Source: Biomphalaria glabrata (lineage: Eukaryota > Mollusca > Gastropoda > Planorbidae). From it: 64,000 nt of DNA. The notes beneath the pieces are model-generated. The model had not been told where the DNA came from. It worked only from the letters and a program-made list of their open reading frames with translations, and ran no database searches. This document shows, in pieces, positions 33,228 through 42,745 of the stretch. How positions within the stretch are numbered: the first letter of the stretch is position 1; the number at the start of each line of letters is the position of its first letter. A program made the translations under genes and the position numbers. Location: positions 2,611,501 to 2,675,500 of the forward strand of contig NC_074716.1 in assembly GCF_947242115.1 (NCBI RefSeq), in the 5' to 3' direction.

Positions 33228-33480
33228 TATCTTATATATTATAGACGTTACTTCAAAATAGAAGATAATTACGTCCTACGCATTTCATGTGTCATGCAAG
33301 TTAATCGATGACTTACACTCTGCTAAGTCGTTGGTTTTCCTGGCTGATTCAAGCCATTCCATTCTCTAATGGCACAAGTGAAGAAGGAGCACTTGTACAA
33401 ACTTGGAATAAGAAATGTGTCTCTATCTTTGTGTCTTTCTGAGTATTTTATTAGTTGTTGTTTTTTTCTATTTGTATATG
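33228..33480 (-). mobile_element. JL-related LINE 3' fragment
   Basis: Begins TCTTATCTTATATATTATAG, then GACGTTACTTCAAAATAGAA, GTTGGTTTTCCTGGCTGATT, TTTGTGTCTTTCTGAGTATT. It matches the divergent JL subfamily seen at 23637, and at 33497 runs into the GTGCCCCAACGG motif. Confidence 0.8.
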
Positions 33481-33639
33481 GAGAAAGACGGTTTGCAAAT
33501 CGTGTGTCGTGCCCCAACGGGGCAACAGACTAAGGGTTAGGTGAAGACATATTAAACAGCAGTGAGGGGCTAGTTTATTATAATTCAAATTATAAGAACA
33601 GATAAACTGCTTTTAGCAAAGTTATGTCAACTGTATACA

Positions 33640-33725
33640 ATTTTAATCTTTCTGTGGATCCCCTACGGTCATCTTGTGGACCTCTGGGGGTATGCGGACC
33701 AGAGTTTGAGAAACATTGGTTTAGT
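33640..33725. repeat. hAT-type terminal fragment
   Basis: Ends AGAGTTTGAGAAACATTG, like the right end of the 5202-6328 composite. It may be a half-copy. It lies about 90 bp from the 3' coding end of peptide gene A. Confidence 0.45.
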
Positions 33726-33813
33726 GTCATCAATAGAAAATAAAAACCTTCTAGTGTCATTACCTCTAAAAATAAATAAAAAAAAAACTAGAAAATGTCA
33801 CTGACCTCAATAT

Positions 33814-36644
33814 TTACATGACAGAGGGGACATCACTGTTATCAGAAGTACATTCAGTTGAGGCCCAATCTGCTCTGCATTCAACTTCCGGTCTCTTGGA
33901 CACTTTAGCTCCGTTGCTATGGAAACAAAGAGTATAAATACATTTGCAAAGAACCATTGAAATGGATTGAAAACCTGTCTAGAAGTCTAAAAACCCCACT
34001 GTACTGGAAATGTTAAGACTGAAAGTTAATCACAGTTTTCAAATTCCATTTACATTGTTTATGCAATAAAATATACTAAGGGGGAAATACAAGAAGAGAA
34101 AGCAATATAAAGAAATGTGGTGGTGATATTATGGAAGCTAAAGAAAGGAAAAAAAAAAGAAATTGAAAAGAGGATGTTTGAGGGGGGGGGGGATTTTGAA
34201 ATAAATAGACTAAATTGTCACTAAATAAACCAAGTCAAGACGAAAACAATAGTGAAAGATCGTTGTTGCCAACTAAAAAATGAACATTACTGATTTTACA
34301 CTGTCTGCTATTCTGATTTGACTGCCTGCTACACTGATTATCTTATCTTATGAAATATAAACGTCACTTCAAAAAAGAAGATGATTACGTCCTACGTATA
34401 GACATCAATAAATATAGACTGGCCGATTAAAGAGTTTTATGAAACGAAAATTTGTGACTTGCAATTTTGTGTACTTTATTATACAGCATTTATGAGCAGT
34501 ATAAAAGTTAAGTATTCATATCTATTTCAGCCACACACCTATATATATTGTAAATAAGGAGGCAGTGTAGTTTTGTTTAATCTCTAAGAATGAAGATCAT
34601 GCAATTTTTATAATTCGGAAATCCGAATACAATAGATATACATGTTTTCAAGTTACATGAAGTTACTTCCTTTTTCCAGTCTATATTTATTTATGTCTAT
34701 GGTCCTACGCGTATTCCTAGGTCAATCTAGTCATGTTGAATGATACACGGATTATACTGACTACAACGAATTGTTAACACACACCAACAAAGGTCTCTTT
34801 TTCAGGACTTGCGTTTCGCGGGGATCAAAATTTAAAGCGCGCCTATTTTTATGGCGAACGTGTCACGCGACCAGCACAACGATCAATCTTTATAGAGATT
34901 CAAACTCACGACTAGTTGGTTTAGAAGCCAAGCGCGTGCCACTTGGCCACCACATCCCAAAAATATAAAAATGCAGACGAAAAAAAAAACAACAACATTT
35001 AGACGAATGATTTATTATATTCTTAAGAGAAAAACGTGTCGAAGTCTTATTATCGGTCTGCACTGTCCTCATGGGAGGATATGTAAAAACTAATGGTAAA
35101 AAAAAATAATAATTTGGTCCAAAAATGTAAACAATTGCGCAGCGTGATGTGAAAGTAGAATGGTGCGACCTCGTCTTGACCTATCCAATTTCAATCTAAA
35201 TTTTTTTAGTTAAGTTGGTAGAGCGTGGGTTCGATCCCCATACTGGCCTATTTAATGTGTTTACTTTTCAATGACAACTAAAAAAAAAACTGAATGTTCA
35301 AACTCACGCGCAGAATTCGTATTTCCTTCTGCATTTGGAGCAGATGACGTAGGCTCCACGCTTACCAGACACACAGAACCTGGCAGTGGCGTCAGACTCA
35401 AAGCATTCGAAGGCGTCACCAGGGTTGGGGCACCTGTAGTTGTCGGCCACGACGGCTGGAGAAAAGAATGTTTAACTTTTTAACATTTATGTATGTGTGT
35501 TTATTGTGTTGAGGTTACGTGCCAGAGTATGAATGTGTCAGAGTATGAATGTGTCAGAGTATGAATGTGCCAGAGTATGAATGTGCCGGAGTATGAATGT
35601 GTCAGAGTATGAATGTGTCAGAGTATGAATGTGTCAGAGTATGAATGTGCCAGAGTATGAATGTGCCGGAGTATGAATGTGCCAGAGTATGAATGTGTCA
35701 GAGTATGAATGTGTCAGAGTATGAATGTGTCAGAGTATGAATGTGTCAGAGTATGAATGTGCCAGAGTATGACTGTGTCAGAGTATGAATGTGTCAGAGT
35801 ATGAATGTGTCAGAGTATGAATGTGCCAGAGTATGAATGTGTCAGAGTATGAATGTGCCAGAGTATGAATGTGTCAGAGTATGAATGTGCCAGAGTATGA
35901 ATGTGTCAGAGTATGAATGTGTCAGAGTATGAATGTGTCAGAGTATGCATGTGTCAGAGTATGAATGTGCCAGAGTATGAATGTGTCAGAGTATGAATGT
36001 GCCAGAGTATGAATGTGTCAGAGTATGAATGTGTCAGAGTATGGATGTGTCACAGTATGAATGTTGTGCCAGAGTACGAATGTGTCAGACTCATGAAATG
36101 ATATGGAGAATGAGAGAATGAGTTAGCGAGAGGCTGCAAAAGAGAAGTCTAGTGGGCGAAAAAACGAAAATAGAGAAGAGAGAGAGAGAGAGAAAGAGAA
36201 CAGGTGAGAGAGGTAGAGAGAAAGAGAGATAGAGAGAGAGAAAGAGAACAGGTGAGAGAAGTAGAGAGAAAAGTAGAGAGAGAAAGAGAACAGGTGAGAG
36301 AAGTAGAGAGAAAGAGAGAAAAGGAGAGAGAAAAAAGAGAGAAAGAGAATTTGGCTATCAGACAAAAATAAAAAGAGAGAGAGAAAGGGAGACCGAAAAG
36401 ATAAAGAAAAAAAAAGGAAAAAAGAGAAAGAAAGAAAAGAGAGAAAAAGAGAGAGAGAGAGAACTCCTAGATCTAACAAATATCACGGTTATTTTTAACA
36501 TTGAACTCTATGAAATTAGCTTATTGAAAAAAAAAGACATCAGCTAACTATCTAGAATTCTAGATCTTTAAATCCAGACTAGTCCCTCTATGTATTGCAC
36601 TTACCACAAACTATCAAAGCAAGAATAAAGAATACAGTCTTCAT
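33814..36644 (-). CDS. Secreted eight-cysteine peptide, gene A
   Basis: Three coding exons on minus: 36644-36605, 35455-35308 and 33916-33814 (TAA), phases 1 and 2, introns 1149 and 1391 bp with GTAAGT, GTGAGT and pyrimidine-AG signals. The product has 96 residues. A signal peptide MKTVFFILALIVCAVVA probably ends before D18. The mature 79 residues carry eight cysteines spaced C-X8-C-X9-C-X10-C-X2-C-X6-C-X13-C-X8-C, compatible with four disulfides. The acidic, Ser-rich tail ends S-V-M. The first six cysteines are in exon 2. If intron 2 is retained, TGA inside the donor stops the protein after residue 63 with six cysteines. I do not recognise the family. A secreted defence, shell/mucus or signalling peptide is possible, but no function is shown. 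Gene B at 52012-56828 is its paralogue. Confidence 0.93.
34340..34400 (-). mobile_element. JL LINE tail fragment in intron 2 of gene A
   Basis: TATCTTATCTTATGAAATAT, ACGTCACTTCAAAAAAGAAG and ATGATTACGTCCTACG are only the 3' end of a JL copy. Confidence 0.75.
34860..34966 (-). repeat. S3-like tRNA-derived SINE head
   Basis: On minus, GGGATGTGGTGGCCAAGTGG (A box), CGCTTGGCTTCT and GAGTTTGAATCTC (B box) resemble the S3 head at 55640-55715. The body is not recognisable beyond CGATCAAT. Confidence 0.6.
35207..35252 (+). tRNA. tRNA relic lacking the anticodon arm
   Basis: TTTAGTTAAGTTGGTAGAGC resembles a D arm/A box and runs directly into GTGGGTTCGATCCCCATA, a good B box and T arm, without an anticodon arm. 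It cannot be a working tRNA and is probably a SINE or tRNA pseudogene piece. It lies 55 bp from exon 2 of gene A. Confidence 0.45.
35505..36100. repeat. 16-bp minisatellite in intron 1 of gene A, about 36 copies
   Basis: Unit TCAGAGTATGAATGTG with variants CCAGAGTATGAATGTG and CCGGAGTATGAATGTG. The variants recur in a semi-regular order, which suggests block duplications. The gene B intron lacks this array. Confidence 0.95.
36120..36465. repeat. GA-rich tract in intron 1 of gene A
   Basis: Purine-only sequence on + (GAGAGAAAGAGAACAGGTGA repeats of about 50 bp), pyrimidine-only on the transcribed sense of gene A. The open frame on minus is low-complexity L/S/F. Gene B has a GA tract in the same intron at 54400-54660. 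Confidence 0.9.
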
Positions 36645-36736
36645 GGTGATGCTGGTATAGGCTGGACTTGTAGACTCGCACAAAGTGATGTAGGGCAGTG
36701 CAGGTTGTCGTCTGATCGGAACCAAGCACTGGCCTG

Positions 36737-36744
36737 TATATATA
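36737..36744 (-). promoter_or_regulatory. TATA box of peptide gene A
   Basis: TATATATA within a stretch shared with gene B (CACTGGCCTGTATATATAGC on +). It lies 93 bp upstream of the ATG, the same distance as in gene B, implying a start site near 36710 and a 5' UTR of about 65 nt. Confidence 0.8.
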
Positions 36745-36769
36745 GCGGGAATAAATGCTAGAAACCCAA

Positions 36770-37110
36770 GTAATTACTGCAATTAGTTTAATCACGTGAA
36801 TGGTAATTAGCACACAACAAAAAATATGTCTGTAAGGGGAAACAATTCGATAATTGATTATTTTCATTGTTTAACCTTTTCATATTTTTTTTTTTAAAGT
36901 CGTTATGTCGGCCATGATGTAAAATAGAAATAATAATAAGTAAAATGTGCCAGCAAAGCTAAAAGAGCCGAAAACTAAAAATTTAGTAATTAAGTAATTC
37001 AAACTATCAGAGTTTGTAAGTCTAGAAATGTAGCCTGTTCATTTCCTTCAGCTTTTTTTTTTCACTTTGCAAACTTATGCAGTAGCAGTGCGACTTGTTT
37101 TAAATCAAAG
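36770..37110. other. Upstream flank of gene A, no gene
   Basis: AT-rich. The first 60 bp beyond the TATA box still resembles the gene B flank weakly (TTAATT/TAATTA blocks). No regulatory element beyond TATA is supported. Confidence 0.4.
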
Positions 37111-37114
37111 TTTT

Positions 37115-37400
37115 ATTGAATAAATATAAATAACATATTGTATTGTACCAGATGTACATCCCGTGCAAACTCTCGCTCTCTCTGTCTGTTTGGTAAAACG
37201 TGTGTGCACGTTATTTCTCCCACACCCATTCTCGGATCATGCTGAAACTTTGCACAATTATTCATTAGTATAGACAAGACATGAATCAATAAATAAGTCT
37301 CCAATTAGACAATTAATTACTGTTTAATAGCAACAAGGGAAAACTAATACTTCAGTATTCACAAATATGACTAAATTGTCGGGTTTAGTCCCCTTAAATA
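37115..37400 (+). repeat. R1 dispersed repeat
   Basis: CTGTCTGTTTGGTAAAACGT, TGCACGTTATTTCTCCCACA, CTCGGATCATGCTGAAACTT, GACATGAATCAATAAATAAG and TCGGGTTTAGTCCCC in order. One of the most complete R1 copies. R1 ends in TTTAGTCCC and starts near a TCTGTCTG run. Confidence 0.65.
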
Positions 37401-37469
37401 ATTGTCAACACTATTTTTTCCTCACGCATTCTCTGGTTATATTTTGCTTGTTTACACAACTTATTCTTA

Positions 37470-37725
37470 TTAATAAAATACTCTGAAAGACACAAAGATA
37501 AAGGCACATTCCTCGTCCCATATGCTAGGACAAATGTGTACAAATATTTCTTCTTCCCTAGTGCTATTAGAGCATGGAATGGGCTGCCTGAGCTAGCCAG
37601 GAAAACCAGTGACTTGGCAGAGTTTAAGTCATTGGTTAATATGCATGACTAAATGCATGACGCGTTGGACGTAATCATTTTCTTTTTTGAAGTAACGTCT
37701 GTATTTTATAAGATAAGATAAGTCT
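37470..37725 (+). mobile_element. JL LINE 3' fragment, young
   Basis: AAATACTCTGAAAGACACAA through GGAATGGGCTGCCTGAGC to GACTAAATGCATGACGCGTT and the tail TTTATAAGATAAGATAAG. It is near-identical to the 25-kb copy over its length. Confidence 0.9.
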
Positions 37726-37943
37726 GTCTAGGTGCTATCCTTTACACGTTATTTCTCCATCTTCAGATTAAGCTGAACTTTGTCCCCAAACTGGTCCAAA
37801 AAGTGATTGGTCCATAACGCACCGAGCTTGTTATAAGCATGAAAGGAACGCTAGACAAAAATAATTCATAAAATACTTCCAATAGTACACATTTATTATT
37901 GTTAGTTTAGATCTAGGAAAAATTAATTACATGATTGCTTTAA

Positions 37944-38119
37944 AATGGACCTCATTCACCAATCGTAAATAAACACATTAAGCCACGTCATAATATTGAT
38001 AAAACAATGAAAAATACGTATCACGTGACAACCACTATGGATGACATAATTTGTATAGAAGATATATAGAATCACGTGGCTAAATATTGTTTGTTTACGA
38101 TTGGTGAATGAGGTCCATT
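37944..38119. mobile_element. Palindromic miniature element, 176 bp
   Basis: Inverted ends of about 30 bp (AATGGACCTCATTCACCAAT then CGTAAA.AAACA) with one or two mismatches. The interior carries the CACGTGAC and CACGTGGC words. No ORF. The target duplication is not clear (A/T-rich flanks). It lies next to an R2-like sequence (ACATGATTGCTTTAAA). Confidence 0.85.
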
Positions 38120-38194
38120 ATTGATGCAATTTCACTCAATGTAACCTGAGCTTTTTAAAAATTAATTTTTAAAAATATTTTAAAAATATTAAAT

Positions 38195-38255
38195 TTGTTT
38201 CTCTTTCTTTCTGTTTCTCTCAATCTCACGCCTTTATTCTTGTTCCTGCTCCATT

Positions 38256-38291
<36 letters not shown>

Positions 38292-38310
38292 TCTCTCTCA
38301 CTCTGAGTGT
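38195..38310. repeat. CT-rich microsatellite
   Basis: TTCTTTCTGTTTCTCTC then (CT)n from 38255 to 38300. Confidence 0.9.
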
Positions 38311-38359
38311 TACAAGCATATTGTACTTGATAGTTGCCCATATTACCATTTCAAATCCT

Positions 38360-38455
38360 GTAAAACATCAGCATCTTCAACATCTTTAACATCTTAAACA
38401 TCTTTAACAACTTCAACATCTTTAACAACTTCAACATCTTCAACTGAGTTCAGTA
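38360..38455. repeat. Short tandem repeat, AACATCTTTAACA units
   Basis: About seven 12-15-bp units such as CATCTTCAACATCTTTAACA. Confidence 0.8.
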
Positions 38456-38559
38456 TTGAACATCCTGACAACATTCAATAGTCCTTCGAAACATTTCTGT
38501 GTAAATCAAATTTTTAAAAGCTAAAAATAGTTTTAGATTTACCATTAGATCATCACAAA

Positions 38560-38800
38560 GGAAAAAAAAAACTTCACCACCGGATCCAGAAGAAAAAAAA
38601 AAGAGAGAGACAGAAAGAGACAGACAAGACAGAAAGAGAGAGAGACCAAAAGAGAGACAAACAGACTAAAAGAGAGAGACAGACAGAATGAGAGAGGCAG
38701 AAAGAGAGAGAGACCTAAAGAGAGACAGACAGAAAGAGAGAGAAAGAAAGAGAGAAAACTGGGACGGGAGAAGAGGCTGAAAAAAGGGGTCAAGACGGCC
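38560..38800. repeat. GA-rich tract
   Basis: AGAGAGAGACAGAAAGAGAC-type units over 200 bp. Open on minus as low-complexity L/S/F only. Confidence 0.85.
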
Positions 38801-38819
38801 CTCATTTCAGGTGAACCTC

Positions 38820-39774
38820 GCTTTGACGCTTTGCAAAGTAAAAAACCCTTATACGGTCTATCATAAAGGAGTCAAGGGCCTTTAAATGCAGGCTTCAAAA
38901 CATTTAGAAACTCTGTTCAGTCACTGTCTGGGCGTAGAGCGTTCTATTTGTATTCATAGAGCTAGAAACTATATATAATTTATATATTTAGATATTTATA
39001 ATACACAGAAATGCACCCTTCTTGATCGGGGTAAATATACAAATGGTCTTATCTAAATTTAAACTCAAGACAATTTTGTAGGTTGTACATAAATGTGCAT
39101 ACACTTCTCTAACGAGCTCTCTGATATTGAGATTAATAAGATAATCACTGGCTGAAACTCATGTTGTGGGTAATTCCGTTCACTGTACCTCCCTGTCAGG
39201 CTAATTACCGGGTAAATGGGAAACGAATCTGGAACACTAATAAATTGTCGGCGTCAAGTTCTAGGCTGCACGTGCCTCAACGGTCACGTGAATGTCTAGC
39301 TTTCCATTCGACAGTGCGCATCACATTACACGCGTCACTTCCGGAGCATAGAATTAAATGTTGAAGAATTTCGAACGAAAAAAAAAAAGGCTGGGGATTT
39401 TTTTTACCAACCTAAGTTTTTTTTTTTAAATTATTTTTTCCTTTGACTTTGCCAGGACCGAAATTCGTGTAAACGTAAGCAAAAGTCACTGTGTATTCTA
39501 ATTAGCGGTTTCAACTGAGTGATTTTTAGATGACGTGGGAGGGTTTTACAAACTGCCGAAATGTTTCTTTTAAGGGCACGACATGGCTTAAAGTGTGCCG
39601 ATGTGCCAGCAAATCTAAAATCCAAATCCATAAAATGCTGATTAAGGATTGTACATGCTGGTCTATAGGTTTGATCGATGGCAGGGTTAAATTACCGACG
39701 TTGAGAGACCTGGCTCTTTGCAGGCTAGTTCTCTCAACTACTTAAGAAACAAAGTTGGGCACAGTGAACGACGA
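38820..39774. other. No supported gene
   Basis: Unique-looking sequence. Two opposite-strand open frames near 39431-39745 overlap and have no recognised motif. Confidence 0.35.
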
Positions 39775-40102
39775 CCAGAGTAACACCTTTAGTAAAATCA
39801 CTAAATTTAGAAAGCCTTCAGGATAGAAGACTTAAAAGTAAAGTAGCAATCATACATAAAACACTGAACCATAATCTTCAAATACATAAACAAAATGTAA
39901 TAAAATACTCAGAAAGACACAAAGATAAAGGCACATTCCTCGTTCCATATGCTAGGACAAATTTGTACAAAAACTCCTTCTTCCCTAGTGCTATTAGAGC
40001 ATGGAATGGGTTGCCTGAGTCAGCCAGGAAAACCAGTGACTTGGCAGAATTTAAGTCATTGGTTAACATGCATGACTAGATGCATAACGCGTAGGACGTA
40101 AT
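39775..40102 (+). mobile_element. JL LINE 3' fragment, left part
   Basis: AGAGTAACACCTTTAGTAAA to TGCATAACGCGTAGGACGTA. The copy is interrupted by the hAT element at 40103 and resumes at 41360. Confidence 0.92.
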
Positions 40103-41359
40103 CAGTGGCGTACCGAGGGGGGGGGCGGGGGGGGGGGCATCCGCCCCTGGCGCCGGAGAGCAGGGGCGCCAAAATGGGTATTACCAGTGGCGTCACTAGG
40201 CAGGTGCGGGGGGTGTGGTCATAAGGGGGTGACACCCAAGTGAAAAAAAACAACTTTTCAAAAGCAGACAACAACTTTAAATCTGGCACATATTGCGAAC
40301 TTATTTACGCAAATAGAATCTCCTCTCTCTTTTTTCTGTTCTCTGATTCTCTCTCTCAATATGTTTCTATAAATAATTTTGGTTCCATCAAATTAACCAA
40401 AACGTTACACCATAGTAATTTTACTAGCAAAACATTACACCATACTTTCAGCGGCACGGATCGGAAAACTTCTTTGATGAAGTAGCATTCGAGAAGATCT
40501 TTGCATCACTGCAGTCAATGCAGCTAAAGTTCTGTGTGAAAAATTGGGAATTAGGATAGAAGGAAGAATTAAACGTCGAAAACAGATGCCTGGTGAAAAT
40601 GCTGGTGATGCAGGACTCGCTGCGGTTGAAGAAATAACTCGCATTATGAAATCAGTTATTGATAGACTAATCCAGGAGATGACAACACGATTTGGTCGTC
40701 TGAAGACGTTAGATGAAAAGTTTGGATTTCTATTCAACATCAGCAAATTGTTTGCTAATGATACCTCTAATGATATTCAACAGCACTGTGCTACGCTGGC
40801 TGACTTTTATAAAACTGATATCGATGGAACTGAACTGTTCGTAGAAATCAGTGACTGCAGTATGTTGCTGAAAACCCGGCCAGATGCTACCCCAAGCAGC
40901 CCATTAGAATTACTTTCATTTATTATTTCATATGGCAATGAGGCATATTTCCAAACTTGCGAATTGCTTTGCAAATTATGCTGACAATCTCTGTGTCAGT
41001 TGCTAGCTGTGAGCTTTCTTTTAGTAAACTAAAAATCATTTTAACTTATTTGAGAGCTTCAATGGGTCAGGAGCGTCTGTCAGACTTGGCATTGCTAAGC
41101 ATAGAAAAGGAGCTGGTCGAAACAATTAATTTTGATGATGTCATTGACAATTTTGCTAGTGCTAGATCACGAAAAGTAGTTCTATAAGAAATGGCTAATG
41201 TTGCTTCAGATTGTTCATTAACTTTGTTTACAATAAAAAAAATTAATTTATTGATTGGTGATTGTTTTAATGCAAATATAGATTATGCATACTAATAGGG
41301 GGGGGGGGCGCCAACAGACTATGCCGCCCCGGGCGCCTGGCACCCTCGGTACGCCACTG
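40103..41359 (+). mobile_element. hAT transposon, 1.26 kb, inserted in a JL LINE
   Basis: Inverted ends CAGTGGCGTACCGAGG and CCTCGGTACGCCACTG (16 of 16), with target duplications GACGTAAT / AACGTAAT (7 of 8), and the JL sequence continues cleanly on both sides. G-rich subterminal blocks flank a shortened transposase. A second end-like sequence AGTGGCGTCACTAGGCAGG at 40185 suggests an internal rearrangement. The element is too short for a whole hAT transposase, so it is a deletion derivative. Confidence 0.93.
40544..41187 (+). pseudogene. hAT transposase C-terminal remnant
   Basis: One frame (40544-40984) gives about 130 residues with ERIKRRK-like basic start, IMKSVIDRLIQEMTTRF and LELLSFIIS. 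The frame shifts by one around 40940-40957 into the dimerisation region: A-L-Q-I-M-L-T-I-S-V-S-V-A-S-C-E-L-S-F-S-K-L-K, then YLRASMGQERLSDLALLSIE, ending K-V-V-L. This is the hAT C-terminal dimerisation domain of the ZMYM1-like branch. The N-terminal zinc finger and the catalytic D-D-E positions are missing. Confidence 0.9.
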
Positions 41360-41415
41360 AACGTAATCATCTTCTTTTTTTTAAAGTAACGTCTGTATTT
41401 TATAAAATAGATAAG
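41360..41415 (+). mobile_element. JL LINE 3' tail, right part
   Basis: AACGTAATCATCTTCTTTTT, AAAGTAACGTCTGTATTTTA, then TAAAATAGATAAGAT, continuing the copy that starts at 39775. Confidence 0.9.
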
Positions 41416-41639
41416 ATGTGGTATTTGAGCTTATTTACTGAGCATATGTAGAATATGTGCAAGAGTGGAGAGACAAATAGTCACACATCTGACATCAGCT
41501 TAAAACCAGCTCTCTTATATTCTCTTATTTTCTCTTATCTTCTCTTATTTTCTCCTATATTCTCTCTAGTAACACCTTAATCTCCGTCTCTAATTAAAAA
41601 TCATGCGCACAAACTTTATCCCTTCCGATTTGTATAGAA

Positions 41640-41870
41640 AGCTTAAATCAGCGTCCACAGCCTGTCTATGTGTTTGTTAGAAGTTTTGTACACGTTTTTT
41701 CTCCCACTTCCCATTCTGGGATCAAGTTGAAACTTAGCACAATTATTCATTGTCCCTAGCAAAACATGAATCGATTAACAAATTAAACAGTTCATTAAAT
41801 TAATTAGTGGCAATTAATTAAGCTTGTTTGATACATAAGAAGGGAAATAAAACGTACAGTATTGAGATAC
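41640..41870 (+). repeat. R1 dispersed repeat
   Basis: CAGCCTGTCTATGTGTTTGT, TTTTTCTCCCACTTCCCATT, CTGGGATCAAGTTGAAACTT, AACATGAATCGATTAACAAA, ATAAGAAGGGAAATAAAACG. Confidence 0.6.
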
Positions 41871-41887
41871 ATGGCTGTACATGTCAA

Positions 41888-42050
41888 GCAGGGTGGCTGT
41901 TCATATGGTATGCGCCGCGGACTGTCATCAAGATGGTTCCGATTTCCAACCCTGCCTGTTGCCACCTCCCCTGCAGTCCAGCTGGAGATTTGAACCAGGG
42001 CGTCATAATCTTCACTTCTGAAGTAACGTCCGAAACTTATAAGGCAAGAC
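41888..42050 (+). repeat. S1 tRNA-derived SINE
   Basis: Plus orientation: GGTGGCTGTTCATATGGTAT, CGGACTGTCATC, GATTTCCAACCCTGCC, TGGAGATTTGAACCAGGGCG, CTTCACTTCTGAAGTAACGT. It is divergent. Confidence 0.75.
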
Positions 42051-42139
42051 AATAAGAAACCTCCTAATTATGTCCAGGGAATTTTAGTTACTTCCGAACA
42101 CTTTTAAGATCAATTGAAAAGTTTTCATATTTGTTCTTT

Positions 42140-42382
42140 TTACAAAGCTTATATCAACTCAGTCTGTCTGTCTGTCTGTCTGGTAAAAAGTGTGCACACG
42201 TTATTTCTCCCAAACCCAATCTCGGATCAAGTTGAAACTTCGCACAATTATGAAATGACATAGGCAAGACACGAATAAAATAAAAAAAGTAACCAATTAG
42301 ACAATGAATTACTGGTAACCAATTAATTTGTTTAATAGCAACAAAGGAAGCTAATACTTTAGTATTCACAGATATGGCTAAA
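42140..42382 (+). repeat. R1 dispersed repeat
   Basis: AAAGCTTATATCAACTCAGT, (CTGT)n, TGTGCACACGTTATTTCTCC, ATCTCGGATCAAGTTGAAAC, TTAATAGCAACAAAGGAAGC, then ACAGATATGGCTAAATTG. An S1 SINE is inserted within its end at 42383, after which TTGGCTTTAGTCCCTTT continues at 42570. Confidence 0.65.
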
Positions 42383-42562
42383 TTGTTTGTAAAATGTTTT
42401 ACATGTTTCGGATGTTCCTTCAGAGTTGAAGATAATAACTTCCTAGTCCAAACCTCCAGCAGGACGATGGGGGATGGGAGCGGGCAGGGTTTGAACCTGG
42501 GACCATCGATAAATCCAAATGACAGTCCAGCGCGCAAACCTCACGACCAGGCAGCCATCCAA
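42383..42562 (-). repeat. S1 tRNA-derived SINE inside an R1 copy
   Basis: TTTGTAAAATGTTTTACATG at the left and CCTCACGACCAGGCAGCCAT at the right, with GAGCGGGCAGGGTTTGAACC. AAATTG(T) flanks on the left and AAATTTG(TTGG) on the right are a possible short duplication. Confidence 0.88.
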
Positions 42563-42594
42563 ATTTGTTGGCTTTAGTCCCTTTAAATAGCTCA

Positions 42595-42745
42595 CCCATT
42601 CTCCGATCAAGTTGATATTTTAAACAATTATTTATTGTACCAACCAAAACATGAATCAATAAACAAGAATACTCAATGAGTCAATCAATTATTGGTTATT
42701 AATTTTGTTTGATACCAAATAAGGGAAATAACCTGTACATTATGT
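42595..42745 (+). repeat. R1 dispersed repeat
   Basis: ATTCTCCGATCAAGTTGATA, AACATGAATCAATAAACAAG, TTGATACCAAATAAGGGAAA. Confidence 0.6.

Noticed and set aside
36123-36479. 118-codon L/S/F-rich frame on minus, like a membrane protein
   Set aside because: It is the complement of the GA tract inside intron 1 of gene A. The same applies to 38545-38805, 47575-48094 and 54400-54678.
42154-42659. Frames with W-L-P-G-R-E-V-C-A-L-D-C and S-N-P-A-R-S-H-P-P-S-S-C blocks recurring at several loci
   Set aside because: These are translations of the S1 SINE, which has a tRNA-derived head. Recurrence across the window is due to retrotransposition.
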